From positions 1 to 16,211 of the forward strand of contig JAEYRA010000027.1 in assembly GCA_023409755.1 (NCBI GenBank): a stretch of DNA of 16,211 nucleotides, written 5' to 3'. Source of the DNA: Bacillota bacterium (lineage in GTDB: Bacteria; Bacillota; Clostridia; Christensenellales; UMGS416). Below the pieces are notes generated by a model. The model ran no database searches, was not told the origin of the DNA, and worked only from the letters and a program-made list of their open reading frames with translations. The translations under genes were made by a program, and so were the position numbers. Shown in pieces: positions 7,957 to 14,899 of the stretch (positions are counted from its first letter, which is position 1; each line of letters starts with the position of its first letter).

Positions 7957-8897
7957 CGGAATCCTCCCTGACTGACTTTGGTCAGCCTTTCTCGGGCCTG
8001 GGCGGTGTCAAACAGGTCGGCGATGATGTCGGCCACAGACTCCTCCTCCGCAATGAAGCAGGCGGTCTGCCCGGCCATGACGGAGCCGGTCTCCATGTCG
8101 CCCTCCACCACGGCGCGCCGCAGCGACCCGGCGGACAGCCGGTCGAACTCCTCCTGTGGGTTGGGGGCATATTCCAGCTTGGCCAGGTCACGCGCCAGGC
8201 GGTTGCGCACCACCCGCACCGGGTGACCGGTGAAGTTACCGGTCACCATGGTGTCCACGTCTTTGGCCGCAGCCAGTTTCTGCTTGTAGTTGGGGTGCAC
8301 CACACACTCCTTCGCAGCCAGGAACCGGGTGCCGACCTGCACGCCGCAGGCCCCCAGCACCATGGCCGCGGCCACACTCCGCCAGTCGTAAATGCCGCCG
8401 GCCGCGATGACCGGGATGTCCAGCCCCTGGCACAGTTCGCTCACCAGCACCATGGTGCTGAGCTTGCCGATGTGGCCGCCGGCCTCACTGCCCTCGCCCA
8501 CCACGGCATCCACCCCGGCAGACTGCATGCGACGGCCCAGCGAGAGGGACGGCACCACGGGGATGACCTTGGTGCCCGCGGCTTTCCAGCCCTCCACATA
8601 GCGGCTGGGGTCGCCCGCGCCGGTGATGACGACAGGCACCTTCAATTCCATCGTGAGCTTAGCCACCTCGTCGGCGTAGGGACTCAGGAGCATCACGTTC
8701 ACGCCGAAGGGTTTATCGGTGGCCGCGCGGACTTTCTCCACCTCTGCCCCCACAAAGGACGCCGGGGCGTTACCGGCGGCGATGACCCCCAAGCCCCCGG
8801 CCCGGCTGACAGCGGCGGCCAGGGTGCTCTCCGACACCCAGGCCATGCCTCCCTGAATGAGGGGATAAGAAATCCCCAGCAGTTCATCTAGCCACAT
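7953..8897 (-). CDS. fabK: Enoyl-ACP reductase II FabK (FMN-dependent)
   Basis: Reduces trans-2-enoyl-ACP with NAD(P)H through FMN, the last step of each elongation cycle. It has 314 residues with a nitronate-monooxygenase-like TIM barrel. The N-terminal YPLIQGGMAWVSES (11-24), GVNVMLLSP (65-73), the FabK signature EGSEAGGHIG (135-144, with H142 matching the family's catalytic histidine), the phosphate-binding AAGGIYDW and QVGTRFLAAKEC are all present. Placement in the FAS cluster separates it from nitronate monooxygenases. FabK is the only enoyl reductase in this window; enzymes of this family are known to be insensitive to triclosan. The start is 3 bases after the acpP stop. Confidence 0.96.
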   Translation of the reverse strand: MWLDELLGISYPLIQGGMAWVSESTLAAAVSRAGGLGVIAAGNAPASFVGAEVEKVRAATDKPFGVNVMLLSPYADEVAKLTMELKVPVVITGAGDPSRYVEGWKAAGTKVIPVVPSLSLGRRMQSAGVDAVVGEGSEAGGHIGKLSTMVLVSELCQGLDIPVIAAGGIYDWRSVAAAMVLGACGVQVGTRFLAAKECVVHPNYKQKLAAAKDVDTMVTGNFTGHPVRVVRNRLARDLAKLEYAPNPQEEFDRLSAGSLRRAVVEGDMETGSVMAGQTACFIAEEESVADIIADLFDTAQARERLTKVSQGGFR

Positions 8898-8900
8898 GGT

Positions 8901-9128
8901 TCAGCCCTTCGTGCGCTCGGCGATGAAGTCGGCCAAGTCCTGCACGGTCTTGATGGCGGCGATCTCCTCGGTCTCAATCTTCAGGCCGTAGGCTTCCTCA
9001 AAGGCCATGGCGAGCTCCACCATATCGAGGGAGTCCGCCCCCAGGTCGGCCATAATGAGGCTCTCGGGCTTGATTTCGGCAACGTCGACGTCCAGGTTCT
9101 CCGCGATGATGGCAATGATCTTTTCCAT
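8901..9128 (-). CDS. acpP: Acyl carrier protein
   Basis: Carries growing acyl chains on 4'-phosphopantetheine. It has 75 residues and is strongly acidic. The attachment serine is S33 in DLGADSLDMVEL, and helix III to IV ends with IKTVQDLADFI. It lies between fabH and fabK, the usual clostridial position. The 78-base leader after fabH is the longest gap among the cluster genes downstream of accB and carries a purine-rich run with the AGAGGA ribosome binding site. Confidence 0.97.
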   Translation of the reverse strand: MEKIIAIIAENLDVDVAEIKPESLIMADLGADSLDMVELAMAFEEAYGLKIETEEIAAIKTVQDLADFIAERTKG

Positions 9129-9206
9129 GATGTGTTTCCTCTTTTCTTTCTTTTTGTCGTTGGGTGTTTGAATAAAAGATGGATGTATAGCAATGCGGTT
9201 GCCCGC

Positions 9207-10172
9207 CTATTGCCAGATGAGCCAGGCACCGCCCCAGGCGAACCCCGCGCCGAAGGCCGCCAGCACCAGGTTCTGCCCGGGCCGCAGCAGGTCTTGGCGC
9301 CGCATGTCGTCGAGCGCCAGGGCGATGGACGCCGCGCCGGTGTTGCCGTAGTCGGCGATGTTGACAAAGAACTTCTCCAGCGGCACGCCCAGGCGGTTGG
9401 CCGCCGTGTGGATGATGCGAAGGTTGGCCTGGTGGGGCACAATCCAGTCAATGTCCGCAAGGGTCTTGCCCGCCCTTGCCGCAAGTTGGCGCACGGTGTC
9501 GGGCACGGCCTCCACCGCAAAGCGGAACACGTCCTGCCCGCTCATGCGGAACGCCGTGTTCATCGCGGTTTCGGGTGTCCAGGGGTTACGGGCCGGCAGG
9601 GCGTCCATGCTCAGGGCGCCGGCTTCGTCGCTGCGGGCCGAAAGGTGCACCGCCGCGATGCCGTTGCCCCCGCGGGAGAGCACAAACGCCCCCGCCCCGT
9701 CACCGAAGAGCACGCAGGTCGAGCGGTCGCTCCAGTCGATGAGGCGAGTCAGATACTCGCTGCCCACGATGAGGGCGTGCTCGTAACCCTGGGCCTCCAG
9801 CATGCTGGCGGCCACCTGCAGCGCCGCCATGAGACCGGTGCAGCCGCAGGAGAGGTCAAACGCTGGGCCCTCGCCCAGCCCCAGCCGGGCACGCAGCAGC
9901 GACGCCGCCATGGGGAAGAAACGATCCGGTGAGGAAGTTGCCACGATGACCGGGCCGATGGCCGCGGGGGCAACGCCGCTCGTTTCCAGCGCCTGGCGGG
10001 CGGCCTTCTCGGCCATCTCCAGCACCGTCTCGCCCTCGCTCACATGCCGCCGTTCAATGCCCGTGCGGGTACGAATCCATTCGTCGCTGGTCTCTACAAG
10101 CTTCGTCAGTTCCTCGTTTTCCACCAGGCGGGGCGGGCGGTAAGCCCCCAGGCCTGTCACGGATACCTTCAT
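9207..10172 (-). CDS. fabH: Beta-ketoacyl-ACP synthase III FabH
   Basis: Starts chains by condensing acetyl-CoA or a branched acyl-CoA with malonyl-ACP. It has 321 residues. The Cys-His-Asn triad is C111 in DLSCGCTGL, H247 in VPHQANLRII and N277 in ADYGNTGAASI. FGDGAGAFVL (156-165) and the C-terminal AAFGAGFAWGGAWL are conserved. The nucleophile motif reads Cys-Gly-Cys where FabH usually has Ala-Ala-Cys. Substrate choice, straight or branched, cannot be read from the sequence. Its start overlaps the accA stop by 4 bases. Confidence 0.96.
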   Translation of the reverse strand: MKVSVTGLGAYRPPRLVENEELTKLVETSDEWIRTRTGIERRHVSEGETVLEMAEKAARQALETSGVAPAAIGPVIVATSSPDRFFPMAASLLRARLGLGEGPAFDLSCGCTGLMAALQVAASMLEAQGYEHALIVGSEYLTRLIDWSDRSTCVLFGDGAGAFVLSRGGNGIAAVHLSARSDEAGALSMDALPARNPWTPETAMNTAFRMSGQDVFRFAVEAVPDTVRQLAARAGKTLADIDWIVPHQANLRIIHTAANRLGVPLEKFFVNIADYGNTGAASIALALDDMRRQDLLRPGQNLVLAAFGAGFAWGGAWLIWQ

Positions 10173-11116
10173 TGTGCCACCCCCACCTGCCGGTATTTGG
10201 CATACCGCCGAGCCAGCAGCTCGCTCGTATCCAGCCCCAAAAGCTCTTGCAGGGCTGCCTCAATGGCGTCGCCCAGCACCGGGGCCACATCGGCGAGGTT
10301 GTCCTGCCGCAGGCCGCCGGGCGGTTCGGCCACAATACCGTCGCAGATGCCGAGAGTCTTCAGGTCCTCGGCCGTCATGCGCAGGGCCTCGGCGGCCTGG
10401 GGGGCAAGCTTGGCATCCTTGTAGAGGATGGAAGCGCAGCCCTCGGGCGTGATGACCGAATAGACACTGTTGGCCAGCATGAGGAGACGGTCACAGACAC
10501 CCAGCGCCAGCGCGCCGCCGCTGAACCCCTCCCCCACGACGACGGAGATGACGGGCACACCCAGCGTGCCCATGCGCTGCAGGTTGCGGGCGATGGCCTC
10601 ACCCTGGCCGCGCTCCTCGGCCCCGACACCGCAATAGGCGCCGGCGGTATCGATGAAGCACAGGATGGGCCGGTGAAACCGCTGGGCCTGCTCCATCAGG
10701 CGCAGGGCCTTACGGTAGCCTTCAGGGTGGGGCATGCCAAAGTTGCGCTTGATGCGCTGGCCGGTGGAACGGCCTTTCTCAGTGCACAACACCGTGACCG
10801 GGCGGCCCCGGAAGAGTGCCACCCCACCCACGATGGCCGCGTCATCGGCATACAACCGGTCGCCATGCAGCTCCACAAAGTCCTCGGTCAGCGCCTGAAT
10901 GATTTGCAGCGCCCGGGGGCGGTCAAGGGCCCGTGCCAGCTTGACGGCCTCCCACACGCGGGGGACAGCCGGTTTCTCCTGTGGCGGGGGCGGCAGTTCG
11001 TCCTGCTCCATGCGCTGGGCGCTCTGCTCCAGGGTGGAAATGGCATCCTGCCCCTCGGGCATCAGCCGCCGCAGCTCCTCCAGTTTCTGTAAGATTTCCT
11101 TGTATCGTTCACTCAT
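10169..11116 (-). CDS. accA: Acetyl-CoA carboxylase carboxyltransferase subunit alpha
   Basis: With AccD it transfers carboxyl from carboxybiotin to acetyl-CoA. It has 315 residues. A predicted helical N-terminus (1-40) leads to the crotonase-type core with LHGDRLYADD (83-92), the signature FIDTAGAYCGVGAEERGQ (154-171) and the oxyanion-hole GEGFSGGALALG (195-206). Ala and Cys replace the two prolines of the E. coli DTPGAYPG motif, a variation that I recall as common in clostridia. Its start overlaps accD by 8 bases. Confidence 0.96.
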   Translation of the reverse strand: MSERYKEILQKLEELRRLMPEGQDAISTLEQSAQRMEQDELPPPPQEKPAVPRVWEAVKLARALDRPRALQIIQALTEDFVELHGDRLYADDAAIVGGVALFRGRPVTVLCTEKGRSTGQRIKRNFGMPHPEGYRKALRLMEQAQRFHRPILCFIDTAGAYCGVGAEERGQGEAIARNLQRMGTLGVPVISVVVGEGFSGGALALGVCDRLLMLANSVYSVITPEGCASILYKDAKLAPQAAEALRMTAEDLKTLGICDGIVAEPPGGLRQDNLADVAPVLGDAIEAALQELLGLDTSELLARRYAKYRQVGVAQ

Positions 11117-11969
11117 GTTTTGCTACTCCATGCAGTTTCAAAAGGGTGGCCAGCCGCACGGGCAGCTCGGCCCGGGGCACCACCATATCGAGGAACCCGT
11201 GCTCCAGCAGGAACTCGGCCCGCTGAAAGCCCTCGGGCAAGTCTTGGCGCAGCGTCTGCTGGATGACCCGCATGCCGGTGAAGCCGATGAGCGTGCCCGG
11301 TTCGGCCAGGATGACGTCACCCAGCATGGCAAAGCTGGCGGTGACGCCGCCGGTCGTCGGGTCGGTGAGCACGGTGAAATAGGGCAGCCCCGCCGCCCCC
11401 AGCCGCTCCACCGACAGGCTCACTTTGGTCATCTGCATCAGGCTCACCATGCCCTCCTGCATCCGGGCCCCGCCCGAGCAGCAGAACAGCACCAGCGGGA
11501 GTTTACGCTCCAGCGCCGCGTCAGTCAGGGCCGCCAGGCTCTCGCCCACGGCGGCACCCATGCTTCCCATCATGAACTTTGTGTCCATCACGCCCAGCGC
11601 CACCGGGTACCCCCCGATGGTGGCTGTGCCGCACAGCACCGCCTCATCGAGGCCGCTGTCGGCTTGGGCCTTGCTGAGCTTCTGTCGGTACCCCGGGAAG
11701 GCCAGCGGGTCATCCAGCACCGCCGGGCGCGGCAGGGCAACGAAACTGTCGGGGTCGGTCGTCAGCTCCAGCCGTCGGCGGGCAGAGAGTCGCTCGTGAC
11801 GGCCGCAGCGGGGGCAAACGTCCAGCTCCACCGCCCAGCGCCCCGCCGCGAAGGCCGCACCGCAGGCCGTGCAGGCCCTGAGCTCCGCCGCCTCGGCAGC
11901 GGGCCGCTCCACGGGCTCAAAAAGCGGCGGCGTGACCCCGCCTTCTACCGTGCGGCTAAACAGATCCAT
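11109..11969 (-). CDS. accD: Acetyl-CoA carboxylase carboxyltransferase subunit beta
   Basis: Beta subunit of carboxyltransferase; binds AccA in an alpha2beta2 enzyme. It has 286 residues from MDLFSRTVEGG. The N-terminal zinc ribbon has C33, C36, C52 and C55 (CTACG and CPRCG). MDTKFMMGSMGAAVGE and CSGGARMQEG are the acyl-CoA-binding motifs. The frame stays open to an earlier ATG at 12038, but that lies deep inside accC and adds an unlikely Cys-rich leader. The 11969 ATG has GGAGGAAGCCC just upstream and is chosen. It overlaps the accC end by 14 bases. Confidence 0.95.
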   Translation of the reverse strand: MDLFSRTVEGGVTPPLFEPVERPAAEAAELRACTACGAAFAAGRWAVELDVCPRCGRHERLSARRRLELTTDPDSFVALPRPAVLDDPLAFPGYRQKLSKAQADSGLDEAVLCGTATIGGYPVALGVMDTKFMMGSMGAAVGESLAALTDAALERKLPLVLFCCSGGARMQEGMVSLMQMTKVSLSVERLGAAGLPYFTVLTDPTTGGVTASFAMLGDVILAEPGTLIGFTGMRVIQQTLRQDLPEGFQRAEFLLEHGFLDMVVPRAELPVRLATLLKLHGVAKHE

Positions 11970-13326
11970 GGGCTTCCTCCGTGTAGCCGGGCAGCACGGT
12001 CTGCTCCACCCAGGAGGTATGCACCGCCATGCGCACAAACTCCTTACGGCCCACGAGGTGCTTGAGGAACTGCAGGTTGGTACCGACGCCCTCCACCACC
12101 AGCTCGCTCAGGGCCTGCCGCATGCGCGCAAGGGCAGCGGGCCGGTCCTCCCCATGGGCGATGAGCTTCAGGATCATCGCGTCGTAATAGGGCGGGATGC
12201 TGCAACCCTGCACCATGGCCGTGTCCACGCGGATGCCAGGGCCGCCGGGCAGCACCAGGCGCGAAATGGTACCCGGTGACGGTGCGAAGCCCTTGCCCGG
12301 CACTTCGGCGTTCAGCCGGCACTCGATGGCATGGCCCTGACAGCGCACGGCGTCCTGGGCCACCTGCAGGCGTTCGCCCATGGCGACACGCAGCTGAGCC
12401 GCCACCAGGTCCACCCCGGTCACCATCTCGGTGATCGTGTGCTCCACCTGGATGCGGGTGTTCATTTCAATGAAGTAGGGAACGCCTTGGCGGTCCACAA
12501 TGAATTCGACGGTACCGGCGTTCTCGTAGCCGGCGGCGCGGGCGGCCTCCACCGCCATGCGGCAGAGTGCCTCACGGGTCGCCTCGGGCACCGATGCCGC
12601 CGGGGCCTCCTCGATGACCTTTTGCTTCTTGCGCTGCACGGTGCAATCCCGCGTGCCCAGGTGCAGCACATGGCCGTGCTGGTCGCCCAGAATCTGCACC
12701 TCGATGTGCCGCGGGGTTTCAATGAGCTTCTCCAAATAGAGCCGCCCGTCGCCAAAGGCAGCCTTGGCCTCAGCCGAGGCGGTGCGGTAGGCGTTCTCAA
12801 ATTCACTGGGGTTGTTGACGGCGCGGATGCCTCGCCCGCCACCGCCGGCGGCGGCCTTCAACAGCACCGGGTAGCCGATCTCGCTCGCTAACCGCAGCCC
12901 GTCCTGCTCGCTCACAAGCGGGCCATCGGAGCCGGGCACCACGGTGACGCCGTGGGCGGCGACGGTGCGCCGGGCGGCGGCCTTGTCGCCCATGGCCGCA
13001 ATGACCGAGGGCTTGGGGCCGACCCAACCGATGCCGTAATCCCCCAAGAGGGAGGCGAACTGGGCGTTCTCAGAGAGCATGCCAAAGCCGGGATGGACGG
13101 CGTCCACACCATGGCGACGGGCCGCCGTCAGCACGGCGTGCTGATCGAGGTAGCTGTCCCGTGGGTTGGGGCCGCCGATGCACACGCTCTCGTCAGCCAG
13201 CTGCACGTGCAGGGCTTCTTTGTCGGCGGTGGAGCAGACCGCCACCGCCCGGATGCCCAAACTGTGGCAAGCACGAATGATCCGCACGGCGATTTCGCCG
13301 CGGTTGGCAATGAGTACCTTCTTCAT
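11956..13326 (-). CDS. accC: Biotin carboxylase subunit of acetyl-CoA carboxylase
   Basis: ATP-dependent carboxylation of biotin on AccB. It has 456 residues, the length of free bacterial AccC with no fused biotin domain. It opens MKKVLIANRGEIAVRIIRAC. The ATP-grasp glycine loop is KAAAGGGGRGIRAV (157-170), with IEVQILGD (208-215), RDCTVQRKKQKVIEEAPA (226-243) and FIEMNTRIQVEH (285-296) holding E287 and R291. These line up with E. coli E288 and R292, one residue shifted. The segment after H296 reads TITEMVTGVDLV, with Thr where E. coli has Pro. It sits 3 bases after accB. Confidence 0.97.
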   Translation of the reverse strand: MKKVLIANRGEIAVRIIRACHSLGIRAVAVCSTADKEALHVQLADESVCIGGPNPRDSYLDQHAVLTAARRHGVDAVHPGFGMLSENAQFASLLGDYGIGWVGPKPSVIAAMGDKAAARRTVAAHGVTVVPGSDGPLVSEQDGLRLASEIGYPVLLKAAAGGGGRGIRAVNNPSEFENAYRTASAEAKAAFGDGRLYLEKLIETPRHIEVQILGDQHGHVLHLGTRDCTVQRKKQKVIEEAPAASVPEATREALCRMAVEAARAAGYENAGTVEFIVDRQGVPYFIEMNTRIQVEHTITEMVTGVDLVAAQLRVAMGERLQVAQDAVRCQGHAIECRLNAEVPGKGFAPSPGTISRLVLPGGPGIRVDTAMVQGCSIPPYYDAMILKLIAHGEDRPAALARMRQALSELVVEGVGTNLQFLKHLVGRKEFVRMAVHTSWVEQTVLPGYTEEAHGSV

Positions 13327-13329
13327 CGG

Positions 13330-13776
13330 CTACCCCTCCTGTTCCACCAGGAAGAGGGGCGTGCCCACCTCCACCTCGCCGCCGTCCCGCGCGAGCACCG
13401 CGCGAACGATCCCGGTCTCCGGCGAGGGGATCTCGTTCATGAGTTTCATCGCCTCCACAATGCACAGCGTCTGCCCCGCGCGGATGCAGTCGCCCACCGC
13501 CACGAAGGGTTTGTCCTCCGGCGAGGGAGAAGAGTAGAAGACGCCAAGAATTGGGGAGGGAATCGGAGTGAGGGTGTCGTCCCCATCGGCGGTAGGGGTC
13601 GGTTCGGGCGGCTCCGCCGGGGGTGACGCGGCCAACCACACCTGCGGCTGGGGAGCCGACACCCCTGCGCTGCGGCTGGTCTTTACCGTCCATTCGGGCA
13701 TGGAAACCTCCACGCTCTCAAACGGTAACTCCGCCACAGCGCGCAGGAGCCTGAGCACTTCATCCAATTTGTTCAT
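13330..13776 (-). CDS. accB: Biotin carboxyl carrier protein of acetyl-CoA carboxylase
   Basis: Carries the carboxybiotin between AccC and AccA/AccD. It has 148 residues from MNKLDEVLRLL: an N-terminal helical segment, a Pro/Ala-rich flexible linker at about 45-75 and a C-terminal biotinyl domain with EAMKLMNEI (K111 biotinylated). The frame stays open to an ATG at 13830, but the probable promoter lies between the two and the extra 18 residues look non-native, so 13776 is used. Its ribosome binding site is weak (GGTGA), unlike the strong sites of most genes behind it. It is the first structural gene of the FAS II cluster. Confidence 0.94.
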   Translation of the reverse strand: MNKLDEVLRLLRAVAELPFESVEVSMPEWTVKTSRSAGVSAPQPQVWLAASPPAEPPEPTPTADGDDTLTPIPSPILGVFYSSPSPEDKPFVAVGDCIRAGQTLCIVEAMKLMNEIPSPETGIVRAVLARDGGEVEVGTPLFLVEQEG

Positions 13777-13812
13777 TTTTTCACCATCTCTATAAATGTT
13801 AATGAAACCGGT

Positions 13813-13820
13813 ATAATACA
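13813..13820 (-). promoter_or_regulatory. Possible extended -10 promoter of the accB-fabZ cluster
   Basis: The minus strand reads TG then TATTAT (13818-13813). No -35 match lies at the right distance (GGGGCG at that place), so promoter use would rely on the TG element or an activator. Transcription from here would give a leader of about 30 bases for accB at 13776. The element sits inside the small palindrome GTATAATAC (13811-13819). Some or all transcription could instead come from the regulator gene upstream, since no terminator is seen between them. Confidence 0.4.
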
Positions 13821-13907
13821 AATATCCCATGGAACCGCCCCGCGGCCCTGTCAGCCCGTTGGAATCTCCGTCCCTTCGCCCACCTTTCTTCGCTTGCAGC
13901 TCTCACT

Positions 13908-14348
13908 TCAGGCACATGACCGTGCCCGGAAGAAGTCCCGCAGCCGTCGCAGAGAATCCAACAGCTCTGGTTTGTTGCTTTCGTTTGTGCCGCGCAGGAA
14001 GGTTTCCACCATTCGATCGTGGAAGCGCCGGTGCAGCGCCAACGCCTCGCGCCCTTCCTCCGTGAGAAGAATGGCTACCCTGCGGCGGTCGTTGCCGCTG
14101 CGCTGCCGATTGATGAGGCCCTTTTCCTCCAGCCGGTCCACCACCTCGGTCAGCGCGGGCATGGTGACCCGGAGCTTGCGCGCCACCTGGCCCATGAAGT
14201 GCGGCTCCCCATCGCCCACAGCCTCGATGACGTGCAGTTCGGTAATCGACAGCCCTGCGTCGATCTCAATCTGTTCCAGCGTAAGGATGTTGCGAAGCAC
14301 ATCGCGCAGCAGCGTGACAATGACGCCGCGATAACTGGACTCTGCCAT
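13908..14348 (-). CDS. MarR-family transcriptional regulator, FabT-like position
   Basis: Protein of 146 residues from MAESSYRGVIV. A winged helix-turn-helix fills the middle: helix-turn-helix with the recognition helix at about 61-77 (VTMPALTEVVDRLEEKG) and the wing at about 80-94, holding the MarR hallmark D-R-R (NDRRRVAILLT). The flanking helices would form the dimer interface. The ATG at 14348 has GGGAGA seven bases upstream and lies 28 bases after the predicted transcription start. A longer frame to 14432 begins upstream of the promoter and is rejected. It precedes the FAS II cluster, the position of FabT, a MarR-type repressor in lactic acid bacteria that uses acyl-ACP as corepressor. 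Function by analogy is likely but not proven. It may be co-transcribed with accB, 131 bases downstream. Confidence 0.9.
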   Translation of the reverse strand: MAESSYRGVIVTLLRDVLRNILTLEQIEIDAGLSITELHVIEAVGDGEPHFMGQVARKLRVTMPALTEVVDRLEEKGLINRQRSGNDRRRVAILLTEEGREALALHRRFHDRMVETFLRGTNESNKPELLDSLRRLRDFFRARSCA

Positions 14349-14382
14349 GGTTTTGTCTCCCTTCCGTGGAACAGATGCACCC

Positions 14383-14411
14383 ATTATATTAGATTGCCTA
14401 ATACTTCGCAA
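14383..14411 (-). promoter_or_regulatory. Promoter of the MarR-family regulator gene
   Basis: On the minus strand TTGCGA (14411-14406) and a perfect TATAAT (14388-14383) are separated by 17 bases. Transcription would start near 14376, 28 bases ahead of the ATG at 14348. It is the best-formed promoter of the FAS II region. Confidence 0.75.
14387..14403. promoter_or_regulatory. Inverted-repeat operator inside the regulator promoter
   Basis: TATTAG-ATTGC-CTAATA is a perfect 6-base inverted repeat with a 5-base centre. It fills the spacer of the regulator promoter and overlaps its -10 box by 2 bases. Bound protein would block RNA polymerase, so autorepression by the MarR-family protein is the simplest reading. 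Size and dyad symmetry suit a MarR dimer. The match is to the general MarR pattern; I do not recognise it as a published FabT box. Confidence 0.6.
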
Positions 14412-14447
14412 CCCTAAATAATTTCTGTGCAATTGCCAACTTCCGGA

Positions 14448-14463
14448 TTTGTGCTGTCACAAA
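14448..14463. repeat. Perfect inverted repeat TTTGTG-CTGT-CACAAA
   Basis: Six-base arms around a 4-base centre, 37 bases upstream of the -35 box of the regulator promoter. It could be a binding site for a dimeric regulator or chance. It looks like a shortened Rex or Crp site but has the wrong half-site spacing for either. Confidence 0.35.
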
Positions 14464-14548
14464 AGTGTCTCCCTCCCACCCCCGCGACATGCACAGAACA
14501 GGTCAGCCAAGCCCAGCGGACAGGAAACGCGTGCGCACCAAAAGGACG

Positions 14549-14571
14549 CACCGCAACCGATGGCTGCGGTG
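14549..14571. repeat. Inverted repeat, 7-base arms with 9-base loop
   Basis: CACCGCA pairs with TGCGGTG around ACCGATGGC, which can itself add two more pairs. On either strand the sequence after it is only weakly T-rich. It could be a weak distant terminator of the GTPase gene or have no function. Confidence 0.3.
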
Positions 14572-14899
14572 GTTCTGGCATTATCCAATGTGCATTACTG
14601 GTTCGTTATGGCCGACCACCCCGACACTGCAGACCGACCGACACACCTGCCGCCCTGTACTGATTTTTATGGAGTATAGTTCAGTGCGCTGATGTGACTT
14701 ACAAATAGTCCCAATAAAAATGATTCACCCGATGCACACTCCCCAACGACACGCCGGCATGTTCGCTGCCTCATGGGGGGAGGGAGCGGGTACCACGAGC
14801 AGAGTTTCACACCCATTGGGCAGGTGCGCCAGATGGCCGCACATACTGACCAGCGATACAGACAGGACCGGGCAGCACGGCGAACGCGCAGCATCGCTC

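Larger units (their letters stand above)
14412..14899. other. Non-coding gap between the translation GTPase and the regulator
   Basis: No gene is supported here. Short open frames exist on both strands, but they overlap one another in three plus-strand frames between about 14427 and 14692, lack good ribosome binding sites and have no recognisable domain. Two inverted repeats stand out: TTTGTG-CTGT-CACAAA at 14448-14463, and CACCGCA with TGCGGTG at 14549-14571, separated by 9 bases. Neither has a T-tract. No clear terminator was found after the GTPase gene stop at 14900. Confidence 0.6.

Noticed and set aside
7800..8891. 363-codon plus-strand open frame opposite fabD and fabK
   Set aside because: Shadow of FabK and the start of FabD; no ribosome binding site and histidine-rich composition typical of antisense frames here.
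11970..12038. Longer accD start at 12038
   Set aside because: It lies deep inside accC and gives a Cys/Pro-rich leader unlike AccD; the ATG at 11969 has a strong GGAGGA site.
10899..12065. 388-codon plus-strand open frame opposite accA and accD
   Set aside because: Shadow frame: composition is His/Arg/Gln-rich and nothing matches a protein family, while the minus strand carries clear AccA and AccD motifs.
13801..13830. FapR-type operator at the accB promoter
   Set aside because: The sequence around ACCGGTATAATAC has partial symmetry, but it does not match the FapR site as I know it, and no fapR gene is present.
13777..13830. Longer accB start at 13830
   Set aside because: The extra residues are hydrophobic and aromatic, unlike AccB N-termini, there is no good ribosome binding site, and the probable promoter lies inside the extension.
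14448..14463. Rex or Crp binding site
   Set aside because: Half-sites TTTGTG and CACAAA look similar, but the 4-base centre is too short for the spacing either family needs.
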